From positions 2,916,983 through 2,980,982 of the forward strand of contig NZ_JH597773.1 in assembly GCF_000243335.1 (NCBI RefSeq): a stretch of 64,000 nucleotides of DNA, given 5' to 3'. A program made the position numbers and the translations under genes. Below, piece after piece: positions 1 through 8,884 of the stretch (the first letter of the stretch is position 1; each line of letters begins with the position of its first letter). Source of the stretch: Leptonema illini DSM 21528 (lineage in GTDB: Bacteria; Spirochaetota; Leptospiria; Leptospirales; Leptonemataceae). The notes under the pieces are model-generated. The model made no database searches. It was not told the DNA's origin and saw only the letters and a program-made list of their open reading frames with translations.

Positions 1-87
1 GACGGTCAGAAGCATGACGATGCCGTAACGGAGAATGGCGTTGTAGAGCTGCGGTCGAGGCATGGGAATTGACATCGCCCGATACAT
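1..87 (-). CDS. N-terminal fragment of an unknown membrane protein
   Basis: An open frame on the minus strand begins near 87 (ATG at 87, 75 or 63, all in frame) and runs off the left edge. Only about 29 residues are visible. They end in a hydrophobic stretch (ILRYGIVMLLTV) that could be a signal or membrane anchor. No family can be assigned. A real gene is plausible because the frame stays open to the edge and no other gene covers this stretch. Confidence 0.35.
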   Translation of the reverse strand, partial: MYRAMSIPMPRPQLYNAILRYGIVMLLTV

Positions 88-171
88 ACGGCGTGGCAAG
101 TTTTTCTCGTAAGAGCCCCACGCCTCTTGCGCCAACACTGGTTACGGAAGATAAAGGGAAAAAGGAAGCTG

Positions 172-244
172 CTCCCCCGGTAGGATTCGAACCTACGACC
201 AATTGATTAACAGTCAACTGCTCTACCGACTGAGCTACAGGGGA
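172..244 (-). tRNA. tRNA-Asn (GUU)
   Basis: A complete 73-nt cloverleaf on the minus strand. The acceptor arms TCCCCTG and CGGGGGA pair, the D-loop has the usual AGTCGGTAGA, the anticodon loop is CTGTTAA (anticodon GTT), the T-loop is GGTTCGAATCC, and G is at position 73. CCA is not encoded. A TTGACA lies upstream at 285-280 but no convincing -10 follows at the right distance. Confidence 0.97.
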
Positions 245-354
245 GTGTTCGGAGGACAGAGTCTTTGCGCCGGTGCCTCTGTCAAACCAATTGAATCTGC
301 CAGATTCGCCGCGCGATAAAAAAGTTGACAGAACTGCCCAGCCCTCGATTTTTA

Positions 355-370
355 AATCAAACGATTGATT
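355..370. promoter_or_regulatory. Candidate TetR operator upstream of the methyltransferase-TetR pair
   Basis: AATCAA-ACGA-TTGATT is a perfect 6-bp inverted repeat of the size TetR dimers bind. It ends 52 bp before the ATG at 423, and its right arm could serve as a -35 element. A second inverted repeat, GAATCTG-C-CAGATTC, lies at 293-307 between this site and tRNA-Asn. That the TetR-type gene at 1175 acts here is inferred from position only. Confidence 0.4.
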
Positions 371-422
371 AAATTGCCCGTTTGAGTACCATAAGATCCC
401 CGGATAAGAGGTTCCCCTGAAA

Positions 423-1187
423 ATGAAGCGACGCCAGCTATTTGAATTCCTCGACCTTCCGTCTATTCCAGCTTTATTCAAGGCCTTTGAGACGGACTAC
501 CTGCTCTTTGTTTCGCAGAAGCTGCGCCTGCATCGCCCGATCGTGCCTTACGTAAAGCGCCTCCTCGAAAAGTCGCACGCCGCTCGTCCCTGCCTCATCG
601 ACCTCGGTTCCGGCAGTGGCGGACCGGCCTTCGACCTGCAGAAAGAGCTGGCACAGGACGGCACACACTTCCATCTCTTTTTCACCGATCTGCAACCGGT
701 GCCAGCGCATATGCGATCCGCAACCGGCAAAGATGCGACCTACTTCGACGAGTCCGTTGCCGCCGATCGCGTGCCCGCTCATCTTAAAGGTCCGCGCACG
801 ATGCTGAACGTATTCCATCATCTACGCCCCGAAGAGGCCCGTCGTGTGCTTGAGGCGGCGATGCGTGACGGGCAGCCCATCGGTATCTTCGAGGCGAACG
901 AGCGTAGCGTGAAATCCCTTCTTGCGATGATTCTGATCGTGCCGCTGCTTGTGGTTTTTATGACGCCGCTGATCCGGCCGTTTTCGGTGCGACGGCTCTT
1001 GTTCACGTATATCGTGCCCGTCATGCCTCTGATGATTGCGTGGGATGGCTTCGTCTCCTGTCTGCGCACCTACATGCCCGAAGACCTCAACGCTCTGACC
1101 GATGGCCTGCCCGGCCGATGGGAAAAGGGCTTTGCCTCAGACGAGCGAGGCGTTCGCTGGGTCTACTGTCTCGGATGGCCCGCCTGA
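423..1187 (+). CDS. SAM-dependent methyltransferase-like protein with C-terminal membrane segment
   Basis: This 254-aa protein carries a glycine-rich SAM-binding motif (IDLGSGSGGPAFDL, about residues 59-72) after a basic N-terminal region. A short HHLRPEEA segment follows, where class I methyltransferases have their post-motif II helix. About residues 163-185 are strongly hydrophobic and probably membrane-associated, which is unusual for a soluble methyltransferase and suggests a lipid or membrane-bound substrate. The gene overlaps the downstream TetR-family regulator by 13 nt, so the two are probably co-transcribed. The substrate is unknown. Confidence 0.65.
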   Translation: MKRRQLFEFLDLPSIPALFKAFETDYLLFVSQKLRLHRPIVPYVKRLLEKSHAARPCLIDLGSGSGGPAFDLQKELAQDGTHFHLFFTDLQPVPAHMRSATGKDATYFDESVAADRVPAHLKGPRTMLNVFHHLRPEEARRVLEAAMRDGQPIGIFEANERSVKSLLAMILIVPLLVVFMTPLIRPFSVRRLLFTYIVPVMPLMIAWDGFVSCLRTYMPEDLNALTDGLPGRWEKGFASDERGVRWVYCLGWPA

Positions 1188-1816
1188 AAGAACAACAATC
1201 GGAACTCGACGCCGCCGCAAGACTGAAGCGCGCGGCCACGGAGCTTTTCTCGCAAAAGGGCTATGATGCGACGTCGACGCGTGAGATTGCCGAGCGTGCC
1301 GGCGTCAATCTATCGCTGATCCGGTATTATTTCAAAGGCAAAGAAGGGTTATACAGGCGACTGTTATCCGACTATGCCGAGATCAGCGCCGCCGGTGCCG
1401 GACCGCTGCTTGCGCACCTGGAAACGATCGAACCGACGCTGGAGCAGCTGCATGCTCTTTTTAAAGGCCTGTTGCTTGCATTGATCGAGCAGCGCATGGC
1501 CTTTCCCGAGCTCTCGCGTATTCTACAGAGAGAGTGGATTGCCGGATTGCCGCATGCACAGCATAGCTACGACGAGACGTTCAGCAGGGTGGCCGACCGC
1601 CTTGCCATGCTTCTGGAACAGGCCGCCTCTGCCGGAGTCCTGCGTCCGGTGAACGCCTATTCCGTAATCCTCATGCTTCTGAATTGCGTCGAGATGCACT
1701 TCGCCGCTAAGGAATCGGGAATATCCTGGACGAAGAAGATCATGCAGCTACCCGAGCAGTCCGAGCTTTTTGCCGAAGAAACGGCGACGATGCTGCTTGC
1801 GGGAATTAAGAGGTAG
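1175..1816 (+). CDS. TetR/AcrR family transcriptional regulator
   Basis: The 213-aa protein begins at the ATG inside the end of the methyltransferase gene. A longer upstream frame exists but would add 45 unrelated residues. The N-terminal DNA-binding domain is classic TetR: LKRAATELFSQKGYDATS, then TREIAERAGVNLSLIRYYF, then KGKEGLYRRLL. The rest is a variable all-helical ligand domain. The overlap with the preceding gene and the palindrome at 355-370 suggest autoregulation of a two-gene operon. The ligand is unknown. Confidence 0.9.
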   Translation: MARLKEQQSELDAAARLKRAATELFSQKGYDATSTREIAERAGVNLSLIRYYFKGKEGLYRRLLSDYAEISAAGAGPLLAHLETIEPTLEQLHALFKGLLLALIEQRMAFPELSRILQREWIAGLPHAQHSYDETFSRVADRLAMLLEQAASAGVLRPVNAYSVILMLLNCVEMHFAAKESGISWTKKIMQLPEQSELFAEETATMLLAGIKR

Positions 1817-1917
1817 CAAGGGGAATATCTCAGCTATCCACAGTTAAAGCACCTACGCGAACATATTTTATGTAAAAATGTATCGACACTGGCCATTTTT
1901 TATGCAATTTTGACCAC

Positions 1918-3060
1918 ATGGTGAGCAGAATTTTAGAGAAGTCCCTTGCTCAGAGCCCAAAAAGTGTCTTGCTCATTGGCCCCCGGCAGGTTGGGAAATC
2001 GACTCTTCTTAAGAATCTCAAGCCCGACCTCGCTATCAACTTGAGCTCCGAGGCAGAGTTCTATCGGTTTTCCTCCAACCCCGATCTGCTCTCTTCTCTC
2101 ATCCGCGGTTCTGATCCAACCACCGTTCTCATCGACGAAGTCCAGCGCCTCCCTTCGATCTTGAATACCGTGCAGGCTATTCTCGATGACTGGCCCTCTC
2201 CGCCCAGGTTCTTCCTCTCCGGATCGAGTGCGCGCAAGCTCCGGCGAGGCGGGGCAAACCTTCTGCCAGGGCGGATTCTCACGTATCAGATGGGAGGGCT
2301 GTCATCTGCTGAGCTGGACTATGCCCTGGACATACAGAAGGGGATGAGCGTCGGATTCCTCCCTCAGCCGTATCTGGAAACCGATCATGCTCTTGCCGAA
2401 AATCTCATGCTGGACTATGCGACGACATACCTTGTGGAAGAGATCCAGGCCGAGGCACTGACGAGAGATATCCAGGGCTTCAGCCGTTTTTTGAGGATTA
2501 TCGCCCCTGCATCAGGGCTCATCCTGGATACATCCAAACTGGCAAAAAAAGCTCATGTATCTCGGTCGACATTGAATCGCTACCTGGATATTCTTGAGGA
2601 TACCCTGATTGCCCGACGGGTCTTTTCTTTCACAGATACGGACGCAGACGTTATACGACATCCCAGGCTTTTCTTTTTTGATCCGGGGGTTTATAACGGA
2701 TTATTGGAGAATTTTACCGCTTCCCTCGATCGTGTGGGCACTCTGTTCGAGCACGCCGTCTACGCCCAGATTTTGAATTCAGCAAAGGCAGCTCATACTC
2801 CGGTCAACATCTCTTACTTTCGCACGAGAGGAGGGACGGAGGTTGACTTCATTGTAGAGCTTCGCGGAAAAATCTATGCCATAGAGGCGAAGTACGGGCA
2901 TGTAAACGCCGCAGACATCAGGGGGTTAAACAGATTTCGCGAATATTACCCCGATGTTTTCAAATCAATAATCGTCTCTACAGAACCAAGCCGTCTTGTA
3001 CTCGCAGATGGAACCGTCGCCTGCGACATCAATCTTCTGATGAAAGAGCTGGCGCTTTAG
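1918..3060 (+). CDS. AAA_14/DUF4143 family ATPase
   Basis: 380 aa. The Walker A motif is GPRQVGKST (residues 21-29), the Walker B is VLIDEV (70-75), and a sensor-like FFLSGSSARKL spans 98-108. The DUF4143 half follows, with a helix-turn-helix-like segment near 208-225. A C-terminal EVDF...AIEAK (308-325) resembles the PD-(D/E)XK-like core these proteins carry. The family is widespread in bacteria and archaea, often orphan and horizontally moved, and its function is poorly defined. The gene stands alone after a 100-bp AT-rich gap. No toxin or antitoxin partner is visible next to it. Confidence 0.85.
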   Translation: MVSRILEKSLAQSPKSVLLIGPRQVGKSTLLKNLKPDLAINLSSEAEFYRFSSNPDLLSSLIRGSDPTTVLIDEVQRLPSILNTVQAILDDWPSPPRFFLSGSSARKLRRGGANLLPGRILTYQMGGLSSAELDYALDIQKGMSVGFLPQPYLETDHALAENLMLDYATTYLVEEIQAEALTRDIQGFSRFLRIIAPASGLILDTSKLAKKAHVSRSTLNRYLDILEDTLIARRVFSFTDTDADVIRHPRLFFFDPGVYNGLLENFTASLDRVGTLFEHAVYAQILNSAKAAHTPVNISYFRTRGGTEVDFIVELRGKIYAIEAKYGHVNAADIRGLNRFREYYPDVFKSIIVSTEPSRLVLADGTVACDINLLMKELAL

Positions 3061-3091
3061 GGGATCAGGTCACACTCGCCCCATTCGCAAT

Positions 3092-4108
3092 TCATTCGTT
3101 CATCCATTCCGCCGCTTCAAGCGCATGATACGTGAGGATGATGTCGGCGCCCGCACGACGGAAGGCGGTGAGCACCTCAAGCACGCAGCGACGGTAATCC
3201 AGCCAGTTGCGCTCGGCCGAGGCGCGAAGCATGGCATACTCGCCCGATACGTTATACACGGCGACGGGAACGGGGCTGCGCTCAGCAAGAGCTCGCACGA
3301 CATCGAGATACGGCAGGCCCGGTTTGACCATAACCATGTCGGCGCCTTCTTCTACGTCGAGATCAAGCTCGATCTCGGCCTCGCGCACATTCGCCGGATC
3401 CATCTGATACGTCTTTTTATCGCCGAACTTCGGAGCGCTGGATAACGCATCGCGAAAGGGCCCGTAGAAGGCCGAGGCGTACTTCGCCGTATAAGAGAGG
3501 ATGCCGACGTCGGTGAATCCGTTTTCGTCAAGGGCGGCTCGAATATAACCCACTCGACCGTCCATCATATCGCTCGGAGCGACGAAATCGGCGCCGGCAC
3601 GGGCCTGTGTGAGCGCCATCTGACGCAGGATCTCAAGCGATTCGTCGTTCAGGATGCGACCGTCCTCGGCGACAAGGCCGTCATGTCCGTCTGAGCTGTA
3701 TGGGTCCATAGCGACATCGGTGAAGATCTGAAGCTCGGGCACGGCTTCTTTCAGGGCGCGGATGGCCTCGGGGTAAAGTCCGTCAGGATTGGCCGACTCT
3801 GTTGCGAGACGATCCTTCTTTGAGTCGGGGATCACGGGAAAAAGCGCAATGCCCGGAATGCCGAGAGAGAAGGCGCGCTTTGCATCGACGATCATCTCGT
3901 CGATGCTCAGTCTGTAGACTCCAGGCATGGAGGGGATGGGCTCGCGCACCGCACGTCCGTCTTTCACAAAAAGCGGCAGGATCAGGTCGGAGGGATCGAT
4001 CCTCGTTTCACGAACCATGCGCCGTATCGATTCATTCTTGCGATTCCGTCGCGGACGGCGTGTTTGATCATAATAAGAAGATTCCATGCCTCCGGTTTTC
4101 TGCGGCAA
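3092..4108 (-). CDS. hemB: Delta-aminolevulinic acid dehydratase (porphobilinogen synthase)
   Basis: This enzyme condenses two 5-aminolevulinate molecules into porphobilinogen, the second common step of haem synthesis, in the cytoplasm. The two Schiff-base lysines are visible in SYTAKYASAFYGPFR (K209) and VMVKPGLPYLD (K262). The metal region reads DVAMDPYSSDGHDG without the cysteines of zinc-type enzymes, which indicates the magnesium-type subclass. The longest frame starts at TTG 4108. An in-frame ATG at 4087 gives a more usual length, although its GGAGG lies only 1 nt upstream, so the start is unsettled. The gene is divergent from the carbonic anhydrase. Confidence 0.95.
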   Translation of the reverse strand: MPQKTGGMESSYYDQTRRPRRNRKNESIRRMVRETRIDPSDLILPLFVKDGRAVREPIPSMPGVYRLSIDEMIVDAKRAFSLGIPGIALFPVIPDSKKDRLATESANPDGLYPEAIRALKEAVPELQIFTDVAMDPYSSDGHDGLVAEDGRILNDESLEILRQMALTQARAGADFVAPSDMMDGRVGYIRAALDENGFTDVGILSYTAKYASAFYGPFRDALSSAPKFGDKKTYQMDPANVREAEIELDLDVEEGADMVMVKPGLPYLDVVRALAERSPVPVAVYNVSGEYAMLRASAERNWLDYRRCVLEVLTAFRRAGADIILTYHALEAAEWMNE

Positions 4109-4200
4109 AGCGAGCCGTCAACGTAGATCAGAATTGCGCCCTGCTCCCTTTTCAGAAAGCTGTCGTAAAGCGATGAACTGATACAGGAGCCACATAGTCT

Positions 4201-4809
4201 ATGGAAGAGATTCAGAAACTGCTGGAAGGCAACAGAGAATGGGTTGAGAAGATCAAGGCAGAGCATCCGGATTTTTTCTCTCAGCTATCACAGGGGCAGT
4301 CGCCGAAGTTCCTCTGGATCGGATGCTCTGACAGCCGCGTTCCGGCCACCGAGATCACCAACCAGCTGCCCGGCTCGATCTTCGTTCACCGTAATATCGC
4401 CAACCTTGTTCTGAATTCGGACTTCAACCTGCTCAGCGTGCTTTATTATTCGCTCTATGTTCTGAACATCCGGGACATCATCGTCGTCGGCCACCATCAC
4501 TGCGGCGGCGTAACGGCCGCTCTGAATCCGAAGAACCTCGGCTTCATGGAAGGATGGATCGGCCACATCCGCAACATCAGCCGCATCCACGCCGCGGAGC
4601 TACTCAAGTTGCCCACCGAAGAGGATCGCATCGATCGCCTCTGCGAGATCAACGTGCAGGAACAGGTGAAGAATCTTGAAAGCGTGTATTTTGTCGGAGA
4701 GCTTGTCGACGCCGGTGAAGAGATTCGACTTCACGGATGGCTCTATGATGTACGTGATGGATTGATTCGCGAGCTCACGCGAAAGACGCTTTCACCGTCA
4801 AAACAGTAA
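4201..4809 (+). CDS. Beta-class carbonic anhydrase
   Basis: This 202-aa enzyme interconverts CO2 and bicarbonate. The zinc ligands are clear: C42 within CSDSR (also D44 and R46, the catalytic dyad), and H98 with C101 in GHHHCGG. The order and spacing match the plant/bacterial beta class. Its length is typical of a bacterial cytoplasmic enzyme and no signal peptide is seen. The 3' end overlaps the last codons of the convergent phosphotransferase/kinase gene by 12 nt. Confidence 0.96.
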   Translation: MEEIQKLLEGNREWVEKIKAEHPDFFSQLSQGQSPKFLWIGCSDSRVPATEITNQLPGSIFVHRNIANLVLNSDFNLLSVLYYSLYVLNIRDIIVVGHHHCGGVTAALNPKNLGFMEGWIGHIRNISRIHAAELLKLPTEEDRIDRLCEINVQEQVKNLESVYFVGELVDAGEEIRLHGWLYDVRDGLIRELTRKTLSPSKQ

Positions 4810-6387
4810 GTCCATGAGCTGCTTCATGGCGGCGACTCCCGTCTCTTCTTTCGTGCCTTTAGACGAGTCGATGCGCACGATGCGGTTCGACGGCAGCTCG
4901 TCGGGCGCCGAATACTTCGCGTCAAGGAAAGACAGATCCTCGGTCCGCGCATCGCTCTGATTCGGACGAAAGCGTCGACGCTCCAGGCGCTCCCTCCTGA
5001 CGCGATCCGGCGCCGAAACCTCGACGAAGAGAAGCTCTATGCCACCAGCTGAAAAACGTCGGATCGCTTCTGCGCGACGTTGCGTCGACGAGAAGGTGGC
5101 ATCGAGTATGGCGATACCCTTCGTTTGAGCGTCATGCAGAGCCAGTTCCATCATCGTATTGTAGGTCTTTTCGCTGGTCGCCTCATCATAGACGAGCGGC
5201 TTCATCACGTCGGGAGTGGGTTGAAGCACCGGCAGGCCGGATAACTCTTTACGAATACGATCCGAGGACTGCGCTTCCACGCCAAGACAGGAGGCGGCAA
5301 ATCTCGCAAAGGCCGATTTGCCGCTGCCGACCTTGCCGACGACGGCGATGGCCTTCTTTTCTGTGCCGGCCAGGGCATACCGCAGCGCAAGATTCACGTA
5401 ACGGCGAGCCGTGTTAACGCAAGCAGATCTTTCTTCAGGCGAAAGCTCTTCGTTAGTCGATGTAAGCACGTTCACTTTCGCACGCACGCAGGCCCTGTAA
5501 GCACGCAGAAGCGGCTGTAGAGCGATCAGGCCATTATCATTAAGGGCATCGGCAACGGCCTTGCAAAATGCCTCGGATTGCTTTCGGTATCCCCGGTAAT
5601 CGAGATCCATGCACAGGAAGGCGATATCGGCGGCACGATCGATCTGCCTGAAGGCGTCGTTGAATTCGATGCAGTCGAATATGCAGAGAGACGGATGCTC
5701 CTGTGAAGGTAGAACGATATGCTGCAGATGCAGGTCGCCGTGAAAATCGCCGACACAACCGTCCTGCATGCGCTGCATCAATAAACGGCGATGCTTCTCC
5801 AGCGACGTTTCGAAGAAATATCGCAACAGATCGAGCATTTCAACCGCCACCTCAATCGGATAGCTCTGATACGGCGGCAAATTTTCCAGCATCGGCTGGC
5901 GTACATTCTGATAGTAGGTATCGGGATCGAAATGAAGCGATGACGCTTCTTTATAGAAAGGAGCGAGTCGATCAACAAGCTGAGTCAGAGGGAAATCGGC
6001 ATCGTCGATGTGACCGCCATCGAGCATGCGGTTCCCGAGAAATCGATCGGAGTCGATCTCATGCATGGCCACGCAATACTCGACGATCTCTCCTTCTTCA
6101 AAATTAAGGCGACCATCTTTTTCAAAGAGCGGCACGGCAGAGTCGGTCATGTATATTTCGGGGCACAGACGACTGTTCAGCTCAATCTCCCGGTTACAAT
6201 CATCTTTGCGTTTTTCCAGGGTGGAGAAATCCACCCATCCGAAATTAACCGGCTTGCGAAATTTATAGACAGACGGCGTTGCAAGGGCGACGATTGATAT
6301 ATGCGTTTCGATGATGCGAACCGATTGCGGTCCGTGTTTATAAGAAGCGGGATTCTTCAAGAAGTCGAGCAATCTCTGTCTTTCCAT
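4798..6387 (-). CDS. Fused aminoglycoside-phosphotransferase-like and P-loop kinase protein
   Basis: The first half of this 529-aa protein is an APH/choline-kinase fold: catalytic loop HGDLHLQH (216-223), metal-binding IFDCIEFND (D238), and DIAFLCMDLDYRG. The second half is a zeta-toxin/AAA_33-like kinase starting with GKVGSGKS (351-358), followed by DATFSS and an arginine-rich lid. The ATG at 6387 is chosen because it lies 10 nt after the mlaF stop, while upstream alternatives run through mlaF. Annotated homologues are called bifunctional aminoglycoside phosphotransferase/ATP-binding proteins, but the real substrate is unknown. Its position suggests co-expression with mlaEDF. Confidence 0.85.
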   Translation of the reverse strand: MERQRLLDFLKNPASYKHGPQSVRIIETHISIVALATPSVYKFRKPVNFGWVDFSTLEKRKDDCNREIELNSRLCPEIYMTDSAVPLFEKDGRLNFEEGEIVEYCVAMHEIDSDRFLGNRMLDGGHIDDADFPLTQLVDRLAPFYKEASSLHFDPDTYYQNVRQPMLENLPPYQSYPIEVAVEMLDLLRYFFETSLEKHRRLLMQRMQDGCVGDFHGDLHLQHIVLPSQEHPSLCIFDCIEFNDAFRQIDRAADIAFLCMDLDYRGYRKQSEAFCKAVADALNDNGLIALQPLLRAYRACVRAKVNVLTSTNEELSPEERSACVNTARRYVNLALRYALAGTEKKAIAVVGKVGSGKSAFARFAASCLGVEAQSSDRIRKELSGLPVLQPTPDVMKPLVYDEATSEKTYNTMMELALHDAQTKGIAILDATFSSTQRRAEAIRRFSAGGIELLFVEVSAPDRVRRERLERRRFRPNQSDARTEDLSFLDAKYSAPDELPSNRIVRIDSSKGTKEETGVAAMKQLMDLLF

Positions 6388-6397
6388 AGCGGCCCTG

Positions 6398-7201
6398 TTA
6401 ACGACGTCTTTTTCGCGTCGGATCGCCTGCGTCGATTTCAAGCGGTCCTTCCGTACGTCCGTGAATGAATTGCTGCACGAGCTGATTCTCTGAATTCCGA
6501 AGCTCTTCGGGCGTTCCGACGAATTCAACGCGGCCCTGATAGAGGAACGTAATACGATCAGCGATATAATAGGCGGAGTTCATATCGTGCGTTACGACAA
6601 GCTGTGTTACTCCGAGCTCTTTCTGCAAGCGGCGCACGAGTTCGTTGATGACCTGGCTCATGACGGGATCAAGGCCCGACGTCGGCTCGTCGTACATCAG
6701 GATTTCGGGATTCGTTGTCAGAGCTCTTGCGATACCGACACGCTTCTTCATACCACCGGAGATGTTCGACGGAAGTAGATGCATGGCAGGAAGAAGCCCG
6801 AGCCATTCGAGCTTTTCACGTACGATGCGTTCGATCTCTTCTTCTGATGCAAGGCGATGCTCTCGTAGCGGCAGGGCGACGTTATCGTAAACGCTTAACC
6901 AGTTGATCAACGCTCCGCTCTGGAAGAGCACTCCCATACGCGAACGAGTCCTTTCAAGCGTGCGGCGCGGTCCGTGAAGAATAGACTGTCCGAAAACGCG
7001 TACGTCGCCTTTATCGGGCTTGAGAAGTCCGGTAATATGCCGAATGCTCACCGATTTGCCGGTACCCGATCCGCCGAGCAGCACCATGACCTCGCCGCGA
7101 CGCACGTTCAGGCTGACACCGCGCAGGATGTGCCGCGTCCCGAACGATTTTTCGACGTCTATCATTTCAATGACCTTTTCTGTCGATCCTGCTGACATCA
7201 A
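6398..7201 (-). CDS. mlaF: MlaF-type ABC transporter ATPase
   Basis: The ATPase of the Mla phospholipid-transport complex, which moves lipids between the inner membrane and the outer membrane. Walker A is GGSGTGKS (43-50), the signature is NISGGMKKR (146-154), which is the Mla/Ttg2 variant rather than LSGGQ, Walker B is ILMYDEP (167-173), and the switch histidine is H205. At 267 aa it has normal length. The start overlaps the mlaD stop by 4 nt, and a second Met codon at 7198 is an alternative. It is the third gene of mlaE-mlaD-mlaF. Confidence 0.95.
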   Translation of the reverse strand: MMSAGSTEKVIEMIDVEKSFGTRHILRGVSLNVRRGEVMVLLGGSGTGKSVSIRHITGLLKPDKGDVRVFGQSILHGPRRTLERTRSRMGVLFQSGALINWLSVYDNVALPLREHRLASEEEIERIVREKLEWLGLLPAMHLLPSNISGGMKKRVGIARALTTNPEILMYDEPTSGLDPVMSQVINELVRRLQKELGVTQLVVTHDMNSAYYIADRITFLYQGRVEFVGTPEELRNSENQLVQQFIHGRTEGPLEIDAGDPTRKRRR

Positions 7202-8010
7202 GGAGCTCCTGCAGCGACTGATATGACCGGAATAAGATATCCCTCCATCAGATCAATAGAGGCGCGACTCTCGCGCAGGCTCTCATAGAGGTCGCGACCG
7301 TCACGAACGAGACCGTCGGTTTCAAGCAGGGTCTCTTCAAGCCCCAGCATCAGTCTGTCGTCGTTGATCAGAGCTGCAATCGTCCCGTGTCCGTTGTTGA
7401 TCTTGTCGGTGATCTCTCTCGTATTACGGATGACATGACGCAGAGCAATCCTGTTCTCGGCCAGTACGTCGGCGACGGCCGTCAGAGGATCATCATAATT
7501 CTGGGCCTCGGGAATCGTTTTCCCGGCGAGCGAGATGCGCCCGTGCTTCATCAGATAAAACACCTCGTTCGGGCTTAGATAGCTGACTGGCATGATATCG
7601 GCGACCGGTCCATTGCCCGGATGTATATCGACGACCTTATCTGAAATGACGGTCGTATAACGTGTGCTTATGCGATAATCAGGCCGCAGCTCGACGGGAT
7701 CATTCATATGAAGAATGGCCAGCACCTTCTGCCCCTGTTGTCTGCCGCTCCCAATATCTTCTTCGGTGATGATGCGTCCGATACGATCGACGGGTAAATA
7801 GGTTAGATGAAGAACAGTCCCTTTATCAACGCCAAGCACCGTTACCCGGCTGCCTTCGCGAAGCCCCTGAGCGCTTTTGAGAATGACCGGCATGTAGATG
7901 CGCGCAAGACGATCCTTCTCGGCAGGAAGAACGATCGTCTGCACGAAAAGCAGGATCATCGCCACCCAGAAAAACATACCAAACGCCGCTTCTTTCCAGT
8001 TCTCTCGCAT
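7198..8010 (-). CDS. mlaD: MlaD-like MCE-domain protein
   Basis: A 270-aa inner-membrane-anchored lipid-binding protein. One N-terminal membrane segment (about residues 11-29) is followed by an MCE domain. The motif SAQGLREGSRVTVLGVDKGTV (about 46-66, with a central GLREGSxV) is the family hallmark. The C-terminal part is helical and probably forms the hexamer tunnel. It lies 4 nt downstream of mlaE and overlaps mlaF, which fixes its role as the periplasmic subunit of this transporter. Confidence 0.9.
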   Translation of the reverse strand: MRENWKEAAFGMFFWVAMILLFVQTIVLPAEKDRLARIYMPVILKSAQGLREGSRVTVLGVDKGTVLHLTYLPVDRIGRIITEEDIGSGRQQGQKVLAILHMNDPVELRPDYRISTRYTTVISDKVVDIHPGNGPVADIMPVSYLSPNEVFYLMKHGRISLAGKTIPEAQNYDDPLTAVADVLAENRIALRHVIRNTREITDKINNGHGTIAALINDDRLMLGLEETLLETDGLVRDGRDLYESLRESRASIDLMEGYLIPVISVAAGAP

Positions 8011-8014
8011 GCCC

Positions 8015-8824
8015 TCACCTGTAAAAGATTGCCGAAAGGAAATACCCGAAAATGATTACAAAGAGAAAAGACTGTACGACCGCCTGCCTTACGGCGATAC
8101 CGACTCCGATCGCTCCGCCTTTTGCTGAGAGTCCCTGATGACACGAAATGGCCGATATGGTCAGTCCGAAAATATAGGCCTTGAAGTTGCCGACCCAGAT
8201 GTCTTTCAAACCGTTCTTGCTTTTCAGGATCTCAAGAACAAGCGTATAATACGTATCGAATTCCACTCCGAGTTGTGTGTTGGCGACCAGACTGCCGCCG
8301 ACGATGCCGAGTGTCGAGGCGTAGTTCGCAAGAACGGGGATCATGATCGTAAAGCCGATGACGCGCGGAAGAACGAGATATTTTATCGGATCAATCGACA
8401 TCACCTCAAGGGCGTCGATCTCTTCAGAAACCTTCATGGTGCCGATCTCGGCCGCCATCGCCGAGCCCACAGAGGCGCTGAGAATGAGCGCCGTCATGAA
8501 AGGAGACATCTCACGCGTCAGTGTGACGACGATGACCTGTCCGATCAGATCCTGCTGACCGAAGTCCAGCAGAGCGAGCCCGGTTTGCAGGCTGATAATC
8601 ATGCCGGTAAAGGTGGCGACGATACTCACGACAAACAGGGATTTGAATCCGGCGAGATACATCTGCGTCAGCGTCTCCTGACGTTTGAAGAAAAGGTGTG
8701 GCAGCACAAGAGCGGTGCGCAGCAGGAGGAACAGGGTTTCGCCTGCTCCAATGAAAGGATCGACCAGATAAACAAGAACGAGCTTTTTCAAATGATTCAT
8801 GGAGGGCGAGACAACGATATACAC
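8015..8824 (-). CDS. mlaE: MlaE-family lipid-transport permease
   Basis: A multi-pass permease of the Mla complex (MlaE/YrbE family). The conserved membrane core with ATREMSPF-like LTREMSPFMTALILSASVG, the cytoplasmic GTMKVSEEIDALEVM coupling helix and VLPRVIGF are all present. I place the start at GTG 8824 because GGAGG sits 7 nt upstream (8836-8832), giving 269 aa. An ATG at 8800 lacks a good ribosome-binding site. It is the first gene of the mlaE-mlaD-mlaF-kinase operon. Confidence 0.93.
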   Translation of the reverse strand: MYIVVSPSMNHLKKLVLVYLVDPFIGAGETLFLLLRTALVLPHLFFKRQETLTQMYLAGFKSLFVVSIVATFTGMIISLQTGLALLDFGQQDLIGQVIVVTLTREMSPFMTALILSASVGSAMAAEIGTMKVSEEIDALEVMSIDPIKYLVLPRVIGFTIMIPVLANYASTLGIVGGSLVANTQLGVEFDTYYTLVLEILKSKNGLKDIWVGNFKAYIFGLTISAISCHQGLSAKGGAIGVGIAVRQAVVQSFLFVIIFGYFLSAIFYR

Positions 8825-8884
8825 GACTGCCCCTCCAGGCAATCCGAAAACGGGTATTTCTTTTATAAGCCGGAGGATGCGAGG

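Noticed and set aside
1918-3060. The AAA_14/DUF4143 gene as a defence system or toxin-antitoxin locus
   Set aside because: There is no partner gene, no repeats and no integrase, so a defence call would not be supported.
4201-4212. A longer carbonic anhydrase start upstream of 4201
   Set aside because: The frame is closed upstream and the ATG gives a typical N-terminus.
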